Below are positions 12,799-24,795 of a stretch of DNA of 64,000 nt, piece after piece (positions within the stretch are counted from its first letter, which is position 1; each line of letters begins with the position of its first letter). The DNA lies in the NCBI GenBank assembly GCA_034687125.1, contig JAQGBZ010000183.1, positions 59,130-123,129 of the forward strand, in the 5' to 3' direction. The DNA is from Neelides folsomi (taxonomy: Eukaryota; Arthropoda; Collembola; Neelipleona; Neelidae). Made by a program: the position numbers and the translations under genes. Under the pieces are notes generated by a model. The model was not told the DNA's origin and did no database searches. It worked only from the letters and a program-made list of their open reading frames with translations.

Positions 12799-14220
12799 TA
12801 TTCAAAAAACTCAGCCTCGCTTTCTTCGTCATCTTCTAATCATAAACATACTTTAAGGGACGAAATGACATGGCTCTTCTCCTGGCATTCCTTTTCCTAA
12901 CATACATATACATTACTAATCGTAAGTATCAAATTAATTATCCTTATTCCTTTTTAATAAAATTATTATCAAACGATATTTAAATTATATACCAAGTTGA
13001 TAAACGAATTAAAATTGCAGTTTATTTTATCGAAACACTTATTTAAATTGATTTGAAGTGTTTGTGTTGTATGAATACCTACATTATAAGATTATAACCT
13101 ATTTAATTAAGATTTTGAGTGCATGCTCGGATTTTTCACGATACCTTGTTATACTACCCCACAACAATTATTTTTTAACTTCATTTAGATTATAGAATTA
13201 ATGAGTAAATTAATTGTTCATGTAATATCTTGAATCGACAAAACCACGCTATATTTATTAAAAATGGTAAAAGAGAAAGAGAGAAAAATAATTACCTAAT
13301 ATATCAGTAATACAATTTAATAGTTAGTCGTCGGCTGCGAAACTATCCTTTGAATCCAATCCTAGATCCATACATAAAGTATAAAGTACTAGTTACACTG
13401 TTAGTTGAATTATTCGAAACTTCATTTGGTTGAAAGGATCTGATGAGTCGTAATTAAAACTTGTTACATTTCAACGTGATCAATGTACTCAATGTATAGT
13501 TTATCAATGAGTTTGTATTCCTTTTATTGAAACTATACTAGAATTGAAAAGTAATTTTGTTAACTTTAATTTATCACTGAATGAATTTATGAGTCATGAA
13601 TATGTTCGTTTCTTCAAGTCCTAAATAAAAAATTAATTTGAATATTTTGAAGAATTGCTCATAGAATTTTATTTTGAGGTTCAAAGAGTGTTGTTTACAA
13701 TATTTATTCGCAACAAATTGTTTAATTGGCATATTTAAAATCGTATATCAAGATCATTTTTTCTCATTAACATTTATAAACATTCATAAACTCTAATTGA
13801 TCGATTAAATAATCTCATATTATTCTCATATTATTATTATTGAAAATGTTATTTTAATATTAAAATACAGGTACATAAATGATTAAATTGAAGTATAGGT
13901 TAGCTAACCTAATATATAAGCATTACCATTGCCAAATGTTAGAAAAATTGATTTAAGATTAAAAGAGATACGAGCTGATTAAAAAAAGATACTTATGGCC
14001 CTCCTTGTACTATCAATACAAATACAGGGAGATTCTAAATATTATTTATATAATTACTTTTAAAACCAGACAGATCAATTGAACTATAATTAATAATAAA
14101 TTAAATAACATTTAAAGATAATTCCTCATTTTATCCAAATCTCGATTTTTTGCCAATGAGAGTTTTGATTGACATAAAACATTTTTTAAAAACACTAACT
14201 AATCAAGTATCAATACAGTA
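12799..14220. other. Convergent intergenic region
   Basis: About 1.4 kb of AT-rich DNA separates the convergent 3' ends of the RING ligase and LRPAP1. No coding signal, structured RNA or repeat was recognised. Confidence 0.5.
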
Positions 14221-15803
14221 TTAAAGTTCAACATGACGGCCCAGAATCCGAGATTCAAGTTGGGAATGAAGTTTCTCAACGGTTCTCTCTTGTCTCTTGA
14301 TTTTATCAAGATAAATTGACTCTGTATCTTTATCCGTATGATGTTGAAGTTTCTTTTGATGAGTGTTCTTTACAAGAAGTTCTCCTTGTAAATGTTGGAG
14401 TTTCTCCAGTCTTCTTTCATAATGCTTCAGTTCTTCCTAAAATAATAATAAAAAGTATTAATAATTGTAAAAATATGTTACGAGTATATTTACAGGTTTA
14501 TTTTTGCAGGTAATTTATTTTGCAGATTTTCTAATGTTTTTCCCAAATAAGTACTATCGAACTTACATAAAGGGATGTAAGCTCATCTGGGGTGAAATCT
14601 GAATTTTGGGCCGTTTTCCATAAACTAATCACTTTGGGCTCGGAAAACTCAAGGGTTCTGGGGCCAGATGCTCTTTTCACTAGCTGCTCATAATTTTCTT
14701 TAATTTCATGCTTCTTTTCTCTAAAAACAATAATGACAATTTTAGCACAATGAATAATAAATGATTAAAAAACAACTATTTAATATAACGCAAGAATAAA
14801 TATGGCTTGTACTTTTTAAGCTGATTGTCTTTGGTTTCCATTTTCTTATTCTTAGAAAGAGGATCATCGGACTCTTCAAGAATGTTTTCGAAGTCGATAT
14901 GATTTTCGAATTTGTTGTCCTCTAAAAATTTTTTAGGTTAAATTAAGTCATGAGCGAAATAAAACCAGTAACCAAAATCGTAATACCTTTGTCTCCCTTA
15001 TTGATATCTTCAACGAATAAATGATACTCATCAATCTTTTCTTGATGATGAACAAATTCTTCTTTTAAAACTTTCAATTCTTCTTGAGTGAAGCCGCCTG
15101 ATTTTTCAGCCTTCTCCCATAATTTGTTTAATTTCTTGTCTTTAAAAAGACTCTTATTTATATGATTTTCGGAATGTTGATTCTTTTTTTGATTTGCCAA
15201 TTTCTCATCTTCGCTTTCGTCTTGTCCGAAATGTTGCAAGAGAGCAAATGACGTCAATATGTCTAAAACATTAGATTGTAATAAGTTAACTTTTAGGGTA
15301 AGACACTGGTTACACAATATGTATTTGTTCATATATTATAATTAGTAATTAATTATAAATTAAACTATACCTTTAAACTTTCTCCTTACAGTTGCTTCCA
15401 TATGACCATCTTTATCTAGCCCATCAGCTTTCAGTCTTTTAAGTTTAAGCTCTTCTTTATCTTGAAGCTGCAGATCGGTATAAAGTGACTTCAACTTTTG
15501 TTCGGATAAATTCTAAAAACAATCGAATAATTAACCAAATTATAAAATAAACACTAAAACAATTGCATAAATATAAGAATTAATAATCAAATACATAGCA
15601 TTCTTATTCAATAAATCGATCCTTACTTTGATGGCTTTTCTCCAAACTAAATTCATCTTCTCCATCCTGAACGGATTTTCAATCTCTTTATAAATCAAGT
15701 TCGCTTCTTTGGTATATTTATTTTCTTTTGATAAAGATGGGACAATGAAGAAGAGAATTAAAAGTCCGATACTTAAACGCTGAATCATTTTTATTAATGT
15801 CAA
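14221..15803 (-). CDS. LRPAP1: LDL-receptor-related protein-associated protein (RAP)
   Basis: ER chaperone that binds newly made LDL-receptor family proteins and blocks premature ligand binding. Six exons (15803-15627, 15512-15371, 15262-14987, 14921-14813, 14720-14567 and 14436-14221) give 357 residues, the same length as human RAP. A signal peptide (residues 1 to about 25, hydrophobic LSIGLLILFFIVPSL) precedes the conserved NPFRMEKMNLVWRKA block. Further family blocks are LNKLWEKAEKSGGFTQEEL, FVEDINKGDKG, PRTLEFSEPKVISLWKTAQN and a basic C-terminal helix. The protein ends LGRHVEL, an HxEL-type ER-retrieval signal like HNEL in vertebrate RAP. A second in-frame Met at residue 6 could also start translation without losing the signal. 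It shares a divergent promoter region with the TTK kinase. Confidence 0.93.
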
Positions 15804-16437
15804 TATAATGGCGACAATGACACTTGATCTAACTTTTTTTGACTCGAGTTAAATATTTATTTTTTTATTCGGCTTCAATCCTCAGCTACCTGTATGATAT
15901 GCGCTAGAGGGGAAGTTCCAAGTTGGCACTATATGCTGCTTGTCTTCTATTCGCTCAAATATTGTGAGCGGTTTCAAAAGGCGCCAACATTGTCAATAAT
16001 AGAAATTAGTAAATTAGAGATTTCATTATTTCATTCAGTTCAGCTTTCAGAGTTTTTCTAATTTTCTAAACATTAGTTAAACAAGGAATTTAACTTCCTC
16101 CTTTAATCTGTAAAAGCTTAAAGGGTTGATTTTGAGTTAGAAATTAACTTGGTCACTGAATTTTTTTAATAGTTTTACCTTTTAAGGTTTTTAAAAACCC
16201 TAACCGAACAACTATTTTAAGAAGTTTAAATTTGGCATTTTTGTAGAATAAGACTATATTAAATAAGGTAATAATTCTCATACCAAGATTGTGATCGATT
16301 TATGGATTTATACTAATTTATAGACTATGTTTACAATTTATATTACGAATTTGATGAAATTGAAGAATAAAATATTTACTGAATACTACTGAATAGGTGT
16401 GATCTCTGACTTGCTCTAACCGTCCATTTTCGACACA
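15804..16437. promoter_or_regulatory. Shared divergent promoter region, LRPAP1/TTK
   Basis: This 634 bp lies between the start codons of LRPAP1 (minus) and TTK (plus) and must hold both 5' UTRs and promoters. It includes an imperfect inverted repeat at 15952-15970 (arms CGCTCA/TGAGCG) and, right beside it, an E2F/CHR-like cluster. The stretch from about 16010 to 16380 is AT-rich and unremarkable. Confidence 0.55.
15972..15988 (-). promoter_or_regulatory. E2F-like site abutting a CHR-like TTTGAA
   Basis: Read on the minus strand this is GTTGGCGCCTTTTGAAA. It contains TTGGCGCC, an E2F-type core, followed one base later by TTTGAA, the CHR hexamer bound by MuvB/DREAM in cell-cycle promoters. TTK is a classic G2/M-expressed gene in other animals, so this placement makes biological sense. 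The spacing is tighter than the usual four bases between CDE and CHR. Match by eye only. Confidence 0.35.
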
Positions 16438-18619
16438 ATGGAGCAATTGGACTCTGGCCAGGGAGGTCATACATCCAAGAGATCTTTTGGCGGTGGCGGT
16501 GGCCTCCAACGGTCAAGTTCTTCCACTTCGGTTGGTCACAGTAGATACTCTTCCCGACAAAGAAGTGGAGGGTAAATAAAATATTTTTTAAATTCATTAT
16601 AATCTTTCTTTTATTTTTTTATTCGTTATTTGTTTTTAAATTCATAGGCTCAAGAGTTTAACTGACAAAATCCTCGAAAAAGCAACAAATTGTCCGTCTA
16701 AATGCGACCTTAGCCCAACTACTCTTAAAAATTTGCTAAATCCAGGAAAATTTCTTCGGACCAATGCTCTTCGTTCGTCACTTGAAACTGCTGATAGAGA
16801 AAATTTTGATGCTACATACAAAATTCAAAAAAGAGTTAGTCAGATAAACCTCCAAGAAGGAGAAAAAAATCCTGTCGAATTGGCCCAGAAGGAAAACATC
16901 GAAAGATCGGAGCTCAGTCCTCCGGCTTCTCAGTCAGCCTTCAACACTAAAGAAACGGAAAAATTAACTCATGACGATAATCAAATGTGGAAGGAGAAAG
17001 ACGAACCTGTCAATGGAGTTTTTAATCCAAATGACAACAACCTTCTCAGATCTTATTCGATGCCAAATATCCCAACTCCTCAAAAGCCTGCACCGTCAGC
17101 TCGTTTGTATCAACCACACACTCCACAATTTCCTCCAACAGAGCAACAACACCCAGCTGAAGAGTTCATGAAACCGCCTGTTAATCTAACCCCTTATTAC
17201 CCGATTCCAAACAACGAGCCAAAGGTCCAACAGGCCGCTTTGAATTTAAAGAAAACTCCTGTGCATCTTTCGGTTCCTTCTTCATTAAATGTTCCGAATG
17301 AGGTTGGGAAAAGAGGTCAAACAAAGACAAGTCCTCCTGGATTTGAACAACAAGGAGTTGCATTAGTTATTCCGGCCCATCTTCAACCTCAACCAGTTGG
17401 AAATAAGGGAGAATTTGGATTCAAACAACCTTTGACTCCGCAGTTCAAAAGAGTCCATCAAAAGCCGTTTACTCCCAAGAGCGACAAGCCAGAAAAGAAG
17501 AAATGGAAGTTTAGCACAGAGACAGTAAAAGGCCAAGAATACCTTGTCATCAAACCATTAGGAAAAGGCGGGGAGGGAGAAGTGAGTTTGGTAATTGAAA
17601 ATGACTCACGACAACTTTTTGCTCTCAAGAAAGTCAATTTGGCTGCATTGGGAGAAATAAATCGACGCGAATGTATTAATGAAGTAAAGCTTCTCATTGA
17701 ACTTAAAAATACCAGTTTCGTTATACAAATTCATTCTTGGTAAGTTGATTTTAACTTACTTTCGTTTATGTTTCGCCAATATTTTCAAATTAAGTTTATC
17801 CAGAAAGATTCTTTCTAACGAATATTTTTTGTATTTATTAGGGAAATGAACAACGCTGATCAAACTTTGAAGATTGTAATGGAATATGGATACTGTGATT
17901 TGAGCGATTCGATCAACAAAGAAATTATGAGCTTGATTGACATCAAATTCATATGGCGAAGAATGCTCCTTATCGTTGAAAAAATTCATAGCAAAGGTAT
18001 AACATAACTACTTTAAAATGATTTTCTTTCTTTCAAGTAAAGCTATATAATAAATTAAATTAATGTTAATAAATATGAATTTTAGGAATTGTTCATGCGG
18101 ACTTGAAACCTGCCAATTTTGTTTGGGTTGGAAAAATCTTAAAAATCATTGATTTTGGAATTGCATCGAGACTTCAAACAGATCATACCAGCATTCACAC
18201 ATTAAATCCCAAAGGGACGATCAATTACATTTGCCCGGAACTAATAAGCATGAATGAGCAAGGAATTTCAAAGGTCAGTCAAACTACTTTTTATTATTTA
18301 TTTTAATATTTTAATAGTTTTAATTCTTAGTTATCAAATAATTGTAAAATGTATTTGTTTTTAGATGAGTCCTAAATCAGACATTTGGGCTCTTGGCTGC
18401 ATTCTTTATTTGATGGCTTATGGGAAAACCCCATTTCAAGATATTGCACACAATCAAGCGAAAATGATGGCAATTTCAACAGCTAACATTAAATATTCAA
18501 ATATTCGATCTGAACTTGAGAATTCCGGGATTCTGGAAGTCCTTTATCTTTGTTTAAGAAGAGATCCAAAAGAAAGGCCAACAGCGTCAGAGCTTCTACA
18601 ACATTCCTTTCTAAAATAA
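16438..18619 (+). CDS. TTK: Dual-specificity spindle-checkpoint kinase TTK/Mps1
   Basis: Kinetochore kinase that starts the spindle assembly checkpoint. Five exons (16438-16571, 16648-17739, 17842-17996, 18086-18273 and 18365-18619) give 607 residues. Residues 1 to about 340 are a low-complexity, Ser/Pro/Gln-rich, presumably disordered region with no TPR domain visible, so the protein is shorter than human TTK (857) and closer to fly Mps1. The kinase domain (about 345-605) has glycine loop GKGGEGEV, AxK Lys in FALKK (about 371), the non-RD catalytic loop HADLKPANF (human TTK has HSDLKP), DFGIA, GTINYICPE in place of GTVNYMPPE, and the family-specific SPKSDIWALGCILYLMAYGK. All catalytic residues are present. 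The start at MEQLDS is the first Met in frame with the splice to exon 2. Confidence 0.93.
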
Positions 18620-19451
18620 AGTTTGTTATTTCTACATTAAAAGTAATTCCTTTCTTATTTTATAATTCGATTTATAAAATATTATTTTAGATTAATCATC
18701 TATTTTTAGGATAGAATAAATATTTACAAACTTGTGCTTATGCTAATAACACTTTTCGTATTTAAAACTTCAGTTGTAATTTTAATGAATATTATACTTG
18801 TGCATCCTTTATAAAATAATGATATTTGTAATATTTCATTTTTAAATTCTTATATCTCCTGCATTGTTAATTTACAAAGATTATCTATACTACATGATAC
18901 ATAATATAAGAAAACTCCCCTAAGCTATATAAATGAAATATAAAATTCAATTATCACAAAGTGAGTTATTTGATTATTGGACTTTGGGTTAAATGTAAGA
19001 ATGAGATATTAATAATATTTAATGCTACATACCTGTATTATACTTACGTAAAATACATGTATTTTTGTATACATTTAATTAATGATATTCAAGTGTTAAT
19101 AATTCATAAATATGAAAAAAATAAAATAACCCAATTTTTTTGTTGATAATAATTTGGGATTGATGTTATTTTTACGCCATTATGGATGATATGCCTTTCA
19201 TTGCTTGCATTTGAGAAAAAGATAAATATGATATTACGTCATAACAATTTATCTTCTTCACTAACAGGAATATAACATTATGAAACACGATTAAATTATG
19301 TTATAATTTTAATTAAGGTTTTTAGTAGTTTGTAAATATTTATTTATTTCAAATCTCTTACTTATGGTTAGTATCAAAGTTTTGTCATTTTAGTCTAATT
19401 TTAAAAATAAAGATACCAAACTGTCAATATCAGCAATAAGAAATTGGGAAG
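18620..19451. other. AT-rich intergenic region
   Basis: This stretch between the kinase and the small GroES-like gene is on the same strand as both. Only short AT-biased frames are seen. It holds the kinase 3' UTR and the next promoter. Confidence 0.5.
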
Positions 19452-19865
19452 ATGAATTATTTAAAACCAAGTTCGGATTCAACGATGAAGGATAACAAAG
19501 AATTGAACATCAGCACATGTTTGAAGGACGTGGAAGGGATTCTTGTAAAACAATCGCTCCTCAATGAAACCTTCAAAGACCTCAATGCCCAGCTCACGGA
19601 CAAAGCCGATGACTGCATCTTTGTACGAGTTGTGAGAATTGGCGAAGGAGTCTCGAATACTGTTAGTTATAAAAAGCTTTAATAATTATTAAAGGGACTT
19701 TGACGTATTTCAAATATCAATATTCATTGATAGGCAATTGTTCCCGGGTGTCTTCTTGTAATTCGGTCAGATTCAGGAATCAAAGCAAACTTTTTCACTA
19801 GCTCGGAAGGAATCGCTCACATCCTCATTAATGAGTCAGACATTTTGGCCTTCGCTGACTTTTAA
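19452..19865 (+). CDS. Small two-exon protein with GroES/Cpn10-like C-terminal half
   Basis: Exons 19452-19661 and 19734-19865 join in phase 0 around a 72-bp GT-AG intron and encode 113 residues. Residues about 24-113 resemble a chaperonin-10 fold: ILVKQ near the start (GroES IVKR), RVVRIGEGV (VLAVGNGR), VPGCLLVIRSDSGIKA (VKVGDIVIFNDGYGVKS) and the end ILINESDILAFADF (VLIMSESDILAIVEA in E. coli). The C-terminus is closer to bacterial than to animal HSPE1, which ends GDILGKYVD. The mobile loop that contacts chaperonin, with its I-V-L tripeptide, is not recognisable, so it may not work as a normal co-chaperonin. An extra N-terminal stretch of about 23 polar residues is present, without an obvious mitochondrial presequence. 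The fold is inferred from pattern only. Divergent HSPE1 paralogue or ancient transfer are both possible. Confidence 0.6.
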
Positions 19866-20219
19866 TTTGCTCAATTTCCCAATAATTCAATTCTTTCAAT
19901 AAGTAATATGAAATTAAATTAAAAGTGGAGGTAAAGAAAAATGATTTTATATTTCTCGTAAAAAGAGATGATGCATTCTTAATTGCTTAATTATACATAC
20001 AACAATAATGGAATATCTTTTATAGAACTTACTTATTTCATAATTAATATCAAATAATGCTTATTTATTACATACATGGTATATATTAAATATATAGTAA
20101 TAATTATAACATATAGAAGACATTTGATTTTTAAATTACGTTAATAAAAATTCAATCAATAATTATGTCTTTAAGGTACTCTTTGAAATTCTCTTATGTT
20201 TGATAGGCAGCGAATTGAG
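19866..20219. other. Short convergent spacer
   Basis: The 354 bp of AT-rich DNA between the convergent GroES-like gene (plus) and the ArfGAP gene (minus) are presumably their 3' UTRs. Nothing else is seen. Confidence 0.5.
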
Positions 20220-21822
20220 TCATCGTAGAAATCCACCAGTTTTCTTCCGTACAAGCTTTTCAGACACTAAAGTTAAAATTTAAAAGATTAAATTAAATAT
20301 TTAGTTGAATTTCAATTTCAATTAGTAATTGTTTAATCATGAATCAAAAACTTACTTTCTAAATCTCGAGGACTCATGTCACTTTCAATAACCGATGAAA
20401 TTTGCACGACCCATTTATCTCTTTCGCTTTCAGTCTCAGCAGCCAATACAAATGTTCTGAAATTTAAAAATTAAAATTTTTGTCAAATTCGTCAAGCTCG
20501 CAATTTCAACATTGTAAAATTACTTCTGATATATTTATGAAAATACCTGTAGGGTGTGTGAAGAGAAAAGCTAAACCTGCCAATATCAGCTCCAAATCCA
20601 CCGGGTGAAATCTTAAAATTATTTAAAGCTCCTAAAAATATTTCTCCTTTGGGATAGGAATCTAAGGCTTCATGATGATACATCAATTTTCTTCCCTGAA
20701 GAATGAAAAATCTTTTTCGATGAGCGTAGGAAGGGCTTGGACCAGCTTTCCAAAGGTAACCTTCCACTTTTGAGAAATTTAATTGAGCCAGGAGCTGAAA
20801 TTAAGACATTACTTTTTATTCTAACATTCCTATTTAATTAAATTCTTAATGTTTGTGAAAATAATAATTAAGAAAACAATATAAATGATAGGAATATTAT
20901 GAAATTACCATTCCTTCGCTCATAGCCCATTTTTTTCTACAAGCTTCATAGATCGCCCCTCTAAGAGCATTATACCAGGAAATCATGACTTCGTCTTCAT
21001 CATGATAAACATAAATGTGTCGAGTGCTCCAGTGATTCAAGTAGTCAAATTGCATGACAAACTTTGCGTCCAACTTCTTTAAACTTATGTCAAGATATTC
21101 TAAACTAATGACTTTTTCTTTATCCTTAATATAGTAAACTAAGGAGTCTTCGGCTAATACAAACCGTCGATTTGTTACAGCGTCTTCTTTTAAAAATCCT
21201 TCTAGCTCTTTGTTTGGAGGCCCACTTTTGAATTTTTGATGAAGGTATTTACTGTAGATCCATTCACGAAGAAGAATTCTAAATAAAAATATAAAAAGAT
21301 GAGAAAAATTAAAATTAAAATTTATAATTAATTTTTTTACAGATGTTGAAATTTTATATTTACATTGGATCTCCTTCTTTGCCTTTCCGCCACCAAACAG
21401 GGACATATCTTTCATATTCCGATCTTGCATTATTATTTCCTACGTTCCTCAGTCTTTGAATTTGCGAGTCTTCCCAGTGATCGAGAGTTAAACTCTTCGT
21501 CTTGCTCACTTCCTTCCCCATCGTGTTGTGAATCGAAGCACATGTTGAGCAAATAAAGATTCCTATATTGTATGAGGCGTGAGTGATCTCTGGAATTTAA
21601 AAAACACAATAAATAGCACACAATGTTTGTTTTAAATGCAAGTAATAAATAAAACTTTCAAAGTTTGCAAACTGCAAACAATAAAAATATTACAATAGAA
21701 AGTAATTGATCAAATGAATAAAAAAATAGGCAATGAAATGAACAAGAATTACCTTTGTTATTGCAATCAGCGCACTTTTGAGTCTTTACCAAATCTTGGA
21801 GTATTTTGATGTTTTTAGCCAT
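20220..21822 (-). CDS. ADAP1: ArfGAP with dual PH domains (ADAP/centaurin-alpha-like)
   Basis: Phosphoinositide-binding Arf regulator of 353 residues (human ADAP1: 374). Exons: 21822-21753, 21589-21364, 21278-20909, 20794-20547, 20456-20356 and 20266-20220. The ArfGAP zinc finger is intact: CADC (17-20), sixteen residues, CSTC (37-40). The catalytic arginine that normally follows (CxGIHR) is Asn here, CASIHNTM with N45, so GAP activity is doubtful. VPVWWRKGKEGDP ends the domain. PH1 spans about 124-220 (ELEGFLKEDAVTNRRFVL to SWYNALRGA) and PH2 about 232-335 (KVEGYLWKAGP, KRFFILQGRKLMYH, PKGEIFLGA, FVLAAETESERDKWV), the order seen in ADAP1/2. The tail is LVRKKTGGFLR. The exon 2 reading frame is the one that keeps the zinc ligands; the longer frames on the same strand are not used. 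Confidence 0.9.
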
Positions 21823-24795
21823 TTTAGACAATGGAATGACTCAACCATGTAACTGTTCCAACATTAAATTTTATAAAAGTTCATTAAAAGTTCTTGAGTC
21901 TAGGGCACAGACAGATAAAAAAAGTAAACAAAATGTGGTCGTTAAACATGTAAACTACATCTAAATTGTCACTCGGCAAAGTACGCACTAACTTCTCAAA
22001 TCTCCCTACCCATTTATTAGCCGAGCCGAGTCAAAATATAATTTCAAGTTTACGAGCAAATATAACAAGAAATGTAAACAATCAACAAGGAGAGGAAATG
22101 GTTCAAATATTAAATCGACACTTTAAACACTTTCACTTCCTCACATGTGATGTGATCGATTATAAAAAGTCTAGTTTTTCCGACGGTGTTTTTCGAGCTC
22201 TGTCCTTCGTCATCAAACTCCGACGGTCGAGATCAGGGGCGTCTGGGAGATAATTCGAGAGTCGGTCGTCGTCGTTGTTCCCTGGTCCCGTGAACCCTTC
22301 TAAATATTCTAAACACCGCAGTAATGGATGTACGCAGCAGAGGAGTGATGGCCAGACTGCGGAGTAGCCCATTTACGCGATGAATGAATGGAATGAATGA
22401 GGGTGCAAAACGTAAATCCGCGAAGGAATTCCTCTCTCGCCAAATGTACAAATTCGCAAAGTGTTGAGTCTGTGTGTGGATCCTATGTGTAGGAAGGATA
22501 GGAGTCAGACGGAGGAGTCGTTAAGTGTTTTTGGGAGGGAGTCTACTCAGAGTCTAGCCTCAATCCCCTCCATTCATCTCAACAGAGACGACCGCCTATT
22601 AAATATTATATAACACACAGATCCCCTCGCCCAAACGGATCTTGCTCTATAAGGAGATATACGCATGCAGGATATGCTATATAGGGACCCCAGGCTGGTG
22701 AGTCTGGTCCAACTTCCTAATTCTTAAAATGCAATGAGTCAATAAGCCCACTTTGTTTTTCGTATATTACCTCTTGCCTATCATATATTTACTTCCTCTA
22801 CTTTATTATGGACACTTATTACAGGATTACTTATTTCTATTATGTTAATTACAATAGGATTTCTATAATAAATAATACTAATGACACTGATATGATTGAT
22901 TGTTACTTTATTACGCAAATATTCCGTGGATAATAATAGAAATGATAAGCAGGTATTATTGATTGTGTTGATTGAACATGGTATTTGTTCTTATTTTTTA
23001 ATTAATTTGATATACATAGATATTAATTGTATAACGTATATATAATGTAAATTGTATGGATAAATTTTTATCATTTTTATCAATCACTGTGTAGAATGGA
23101 TGCACGAAAGAATTAAATTAGTAAGGTGGACTATTTTCATTTTTAGACATTTTATGCTCCTTTTATGACGTCTTGCATGTCTGCATTTTATGGAAGAGTT
23201 AGAGAATCCGTTTTATTAGTTTCAGTTTCTCGGCCATGACCTAAAATGTTATTCGTGTATAAAACAGAACAACAGACAAGAGACAAACAGAACGCAAAAA
23301 TAAATTGTATTCTTTAGCATATTCCGGAGATTCTTATAGGATAAAGTCGTTTTGGGACATTTTTTGCTGACTGCATTTTTCCCGAAATCATTTACGTACA
23401 AATCTTTTATTTTTCCTTGTTGAGTTTTACATACAATGTTTCAGATGTTCAGGTTCAGATGTTTGCAAAAACTATCAGAGTTTTAATCTTTTAATACAAT
23501 TCTTAAAAAGTATAGACAGGGTAAAAAATAATATACACATTTCTCCATAATTTGATAAAAAAGAGAACTTGACATTGCCATTTAGTGATGCATTATACTA
23601 TAGATAGTAGTAAAAAATGAAAGTGAAACTATCAATAAGTTATATGTGAATGCATGTTTAATGTAAACTTTTGCAAGTAAAGTAAATATTTAAAACTTAT
23701 AAATGATGATTAAAATGGCCTTTATCTTTTTGGTTGTATTTTTATATGCCGAATATAGTCTAATGTAATGGTAATGAATAATAATATCCCAAAGTATATC
23801 AATAACAGCTAGAAAATATTTTCCATAATAAACTGATAAATAGGTTAATCAATATGTTTAGACATTTAGTAATATTATATTGTGGTATTGTCCTTCCTTT
23901 GTGAGCTCTTATTTACGTAGGTGTCAAAATTATTGATAAATAAATGAATAATTTCTGGAAAATCATTTGCGTCAGACGTCAATCAGTTATTATTTCGACT
24001 CATTTAACTATAAGATTAGGACAATTTTGGTGCGTCAGTACGAGAAAAATAATTATTTTCATAGGAAACTGAGAAGATATGAGAGAGACCACGGGATGTT
24101 ATGACAGAAGGAATACTTTACAATACGGATGCGAATACGGATATGAACGATACGATACGTATAACTTTATATCATACAATTCCAAAGGTTTGATTTTTTT
24201 ATCTCGAAGCAATACAAACAAGTGGTATATATCTAATGAATAATGAATACTTAATACAGGATATCGTTCATACTCTTCAAGAGTGCATATGAAACAATTG
24301 TTAAGTTGATGGTAAATAACAGGAGAGATATGTAACACCAGTGGTATTACACCACAATGAATATAATCACAATGTTAAACATATCCAATCAATGAGATAA
24401 GTAATTGTTAATTAACTTTACTAATTATTATTGTTGACTTTCGACTTGTTGATTATTGTACGATTACGAAGCAATTGAAAAAGAATGATGGAATGGTCTA
24501 AAATTAAAGTTCACATAAAACTTTCAAGTCATTCAAAGTTTATGACATCAGTGCCCAAAAATGTAAGTGTAAATAACACCAACAAACATTGGTCTGTCTG
24601 GGTCTGGCTAATACATTGAACCATTGCAAATCTTGCAGGTTGCATTGTTAAATATTGTTTTTAAGTCTTGAACGCATGAACCGAGTGTTTATTTATGATT
24701 ATAATTATGATTTATGGTTATAATAATATTTATATTTATATGAATGATAATAATCCTAGTGGATTTTTAAATTACAATTTTATAAGAAAAAATAT
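21823..24795. other. Intergenic region with a GC-richer island
   Basis: Upstream of the ArfGAP gene. The part from about 22160 to 22700 is clearly richer in GC than its surroundings and is treated separately. From 22700 to 24795 the DNA is AT-rich with only short chance frames; no gene, repeat family or RNA was recognised. Confidence 0.5.
22160..22695 (+). promoter_or_regulatory. GC-richer island, possible noncoding first exon
   Basis: This segment is CpG- and GC-rich for this genome and ends on the plus strand at a consensus donor (CAGGCTG/GTGAGT, cut after 22695). It has short open frames on both strands but no convincing protein. A plus-strand acceptor with a pyrimidine tract (CTCTCCGTACAG) lies at 26354, just before the ARL6IP1 start codon, so this island could be that gene's distal 5' UTR exon. 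Alternatively it is the core promoter of the ArfGAP gene 340 bp to its left, or of an unseen transcript. Confidence 0.3.

Noticed and set aside
21433-21621. Minus-strand 62-residue frame overlapping the ArfGAP exon
   Set aside because: A different frame of the same exon preserves the C-x2-C-x16-C-x2-C zinc finger and the splice phases.
21966-22372. Open frames on both strands in the 22-kb GC island (95 and 70 codons)
   Set aside because: Neither has a recognisable domain or convincing splice partners, and GC-rich DNA yields longer chance frames.
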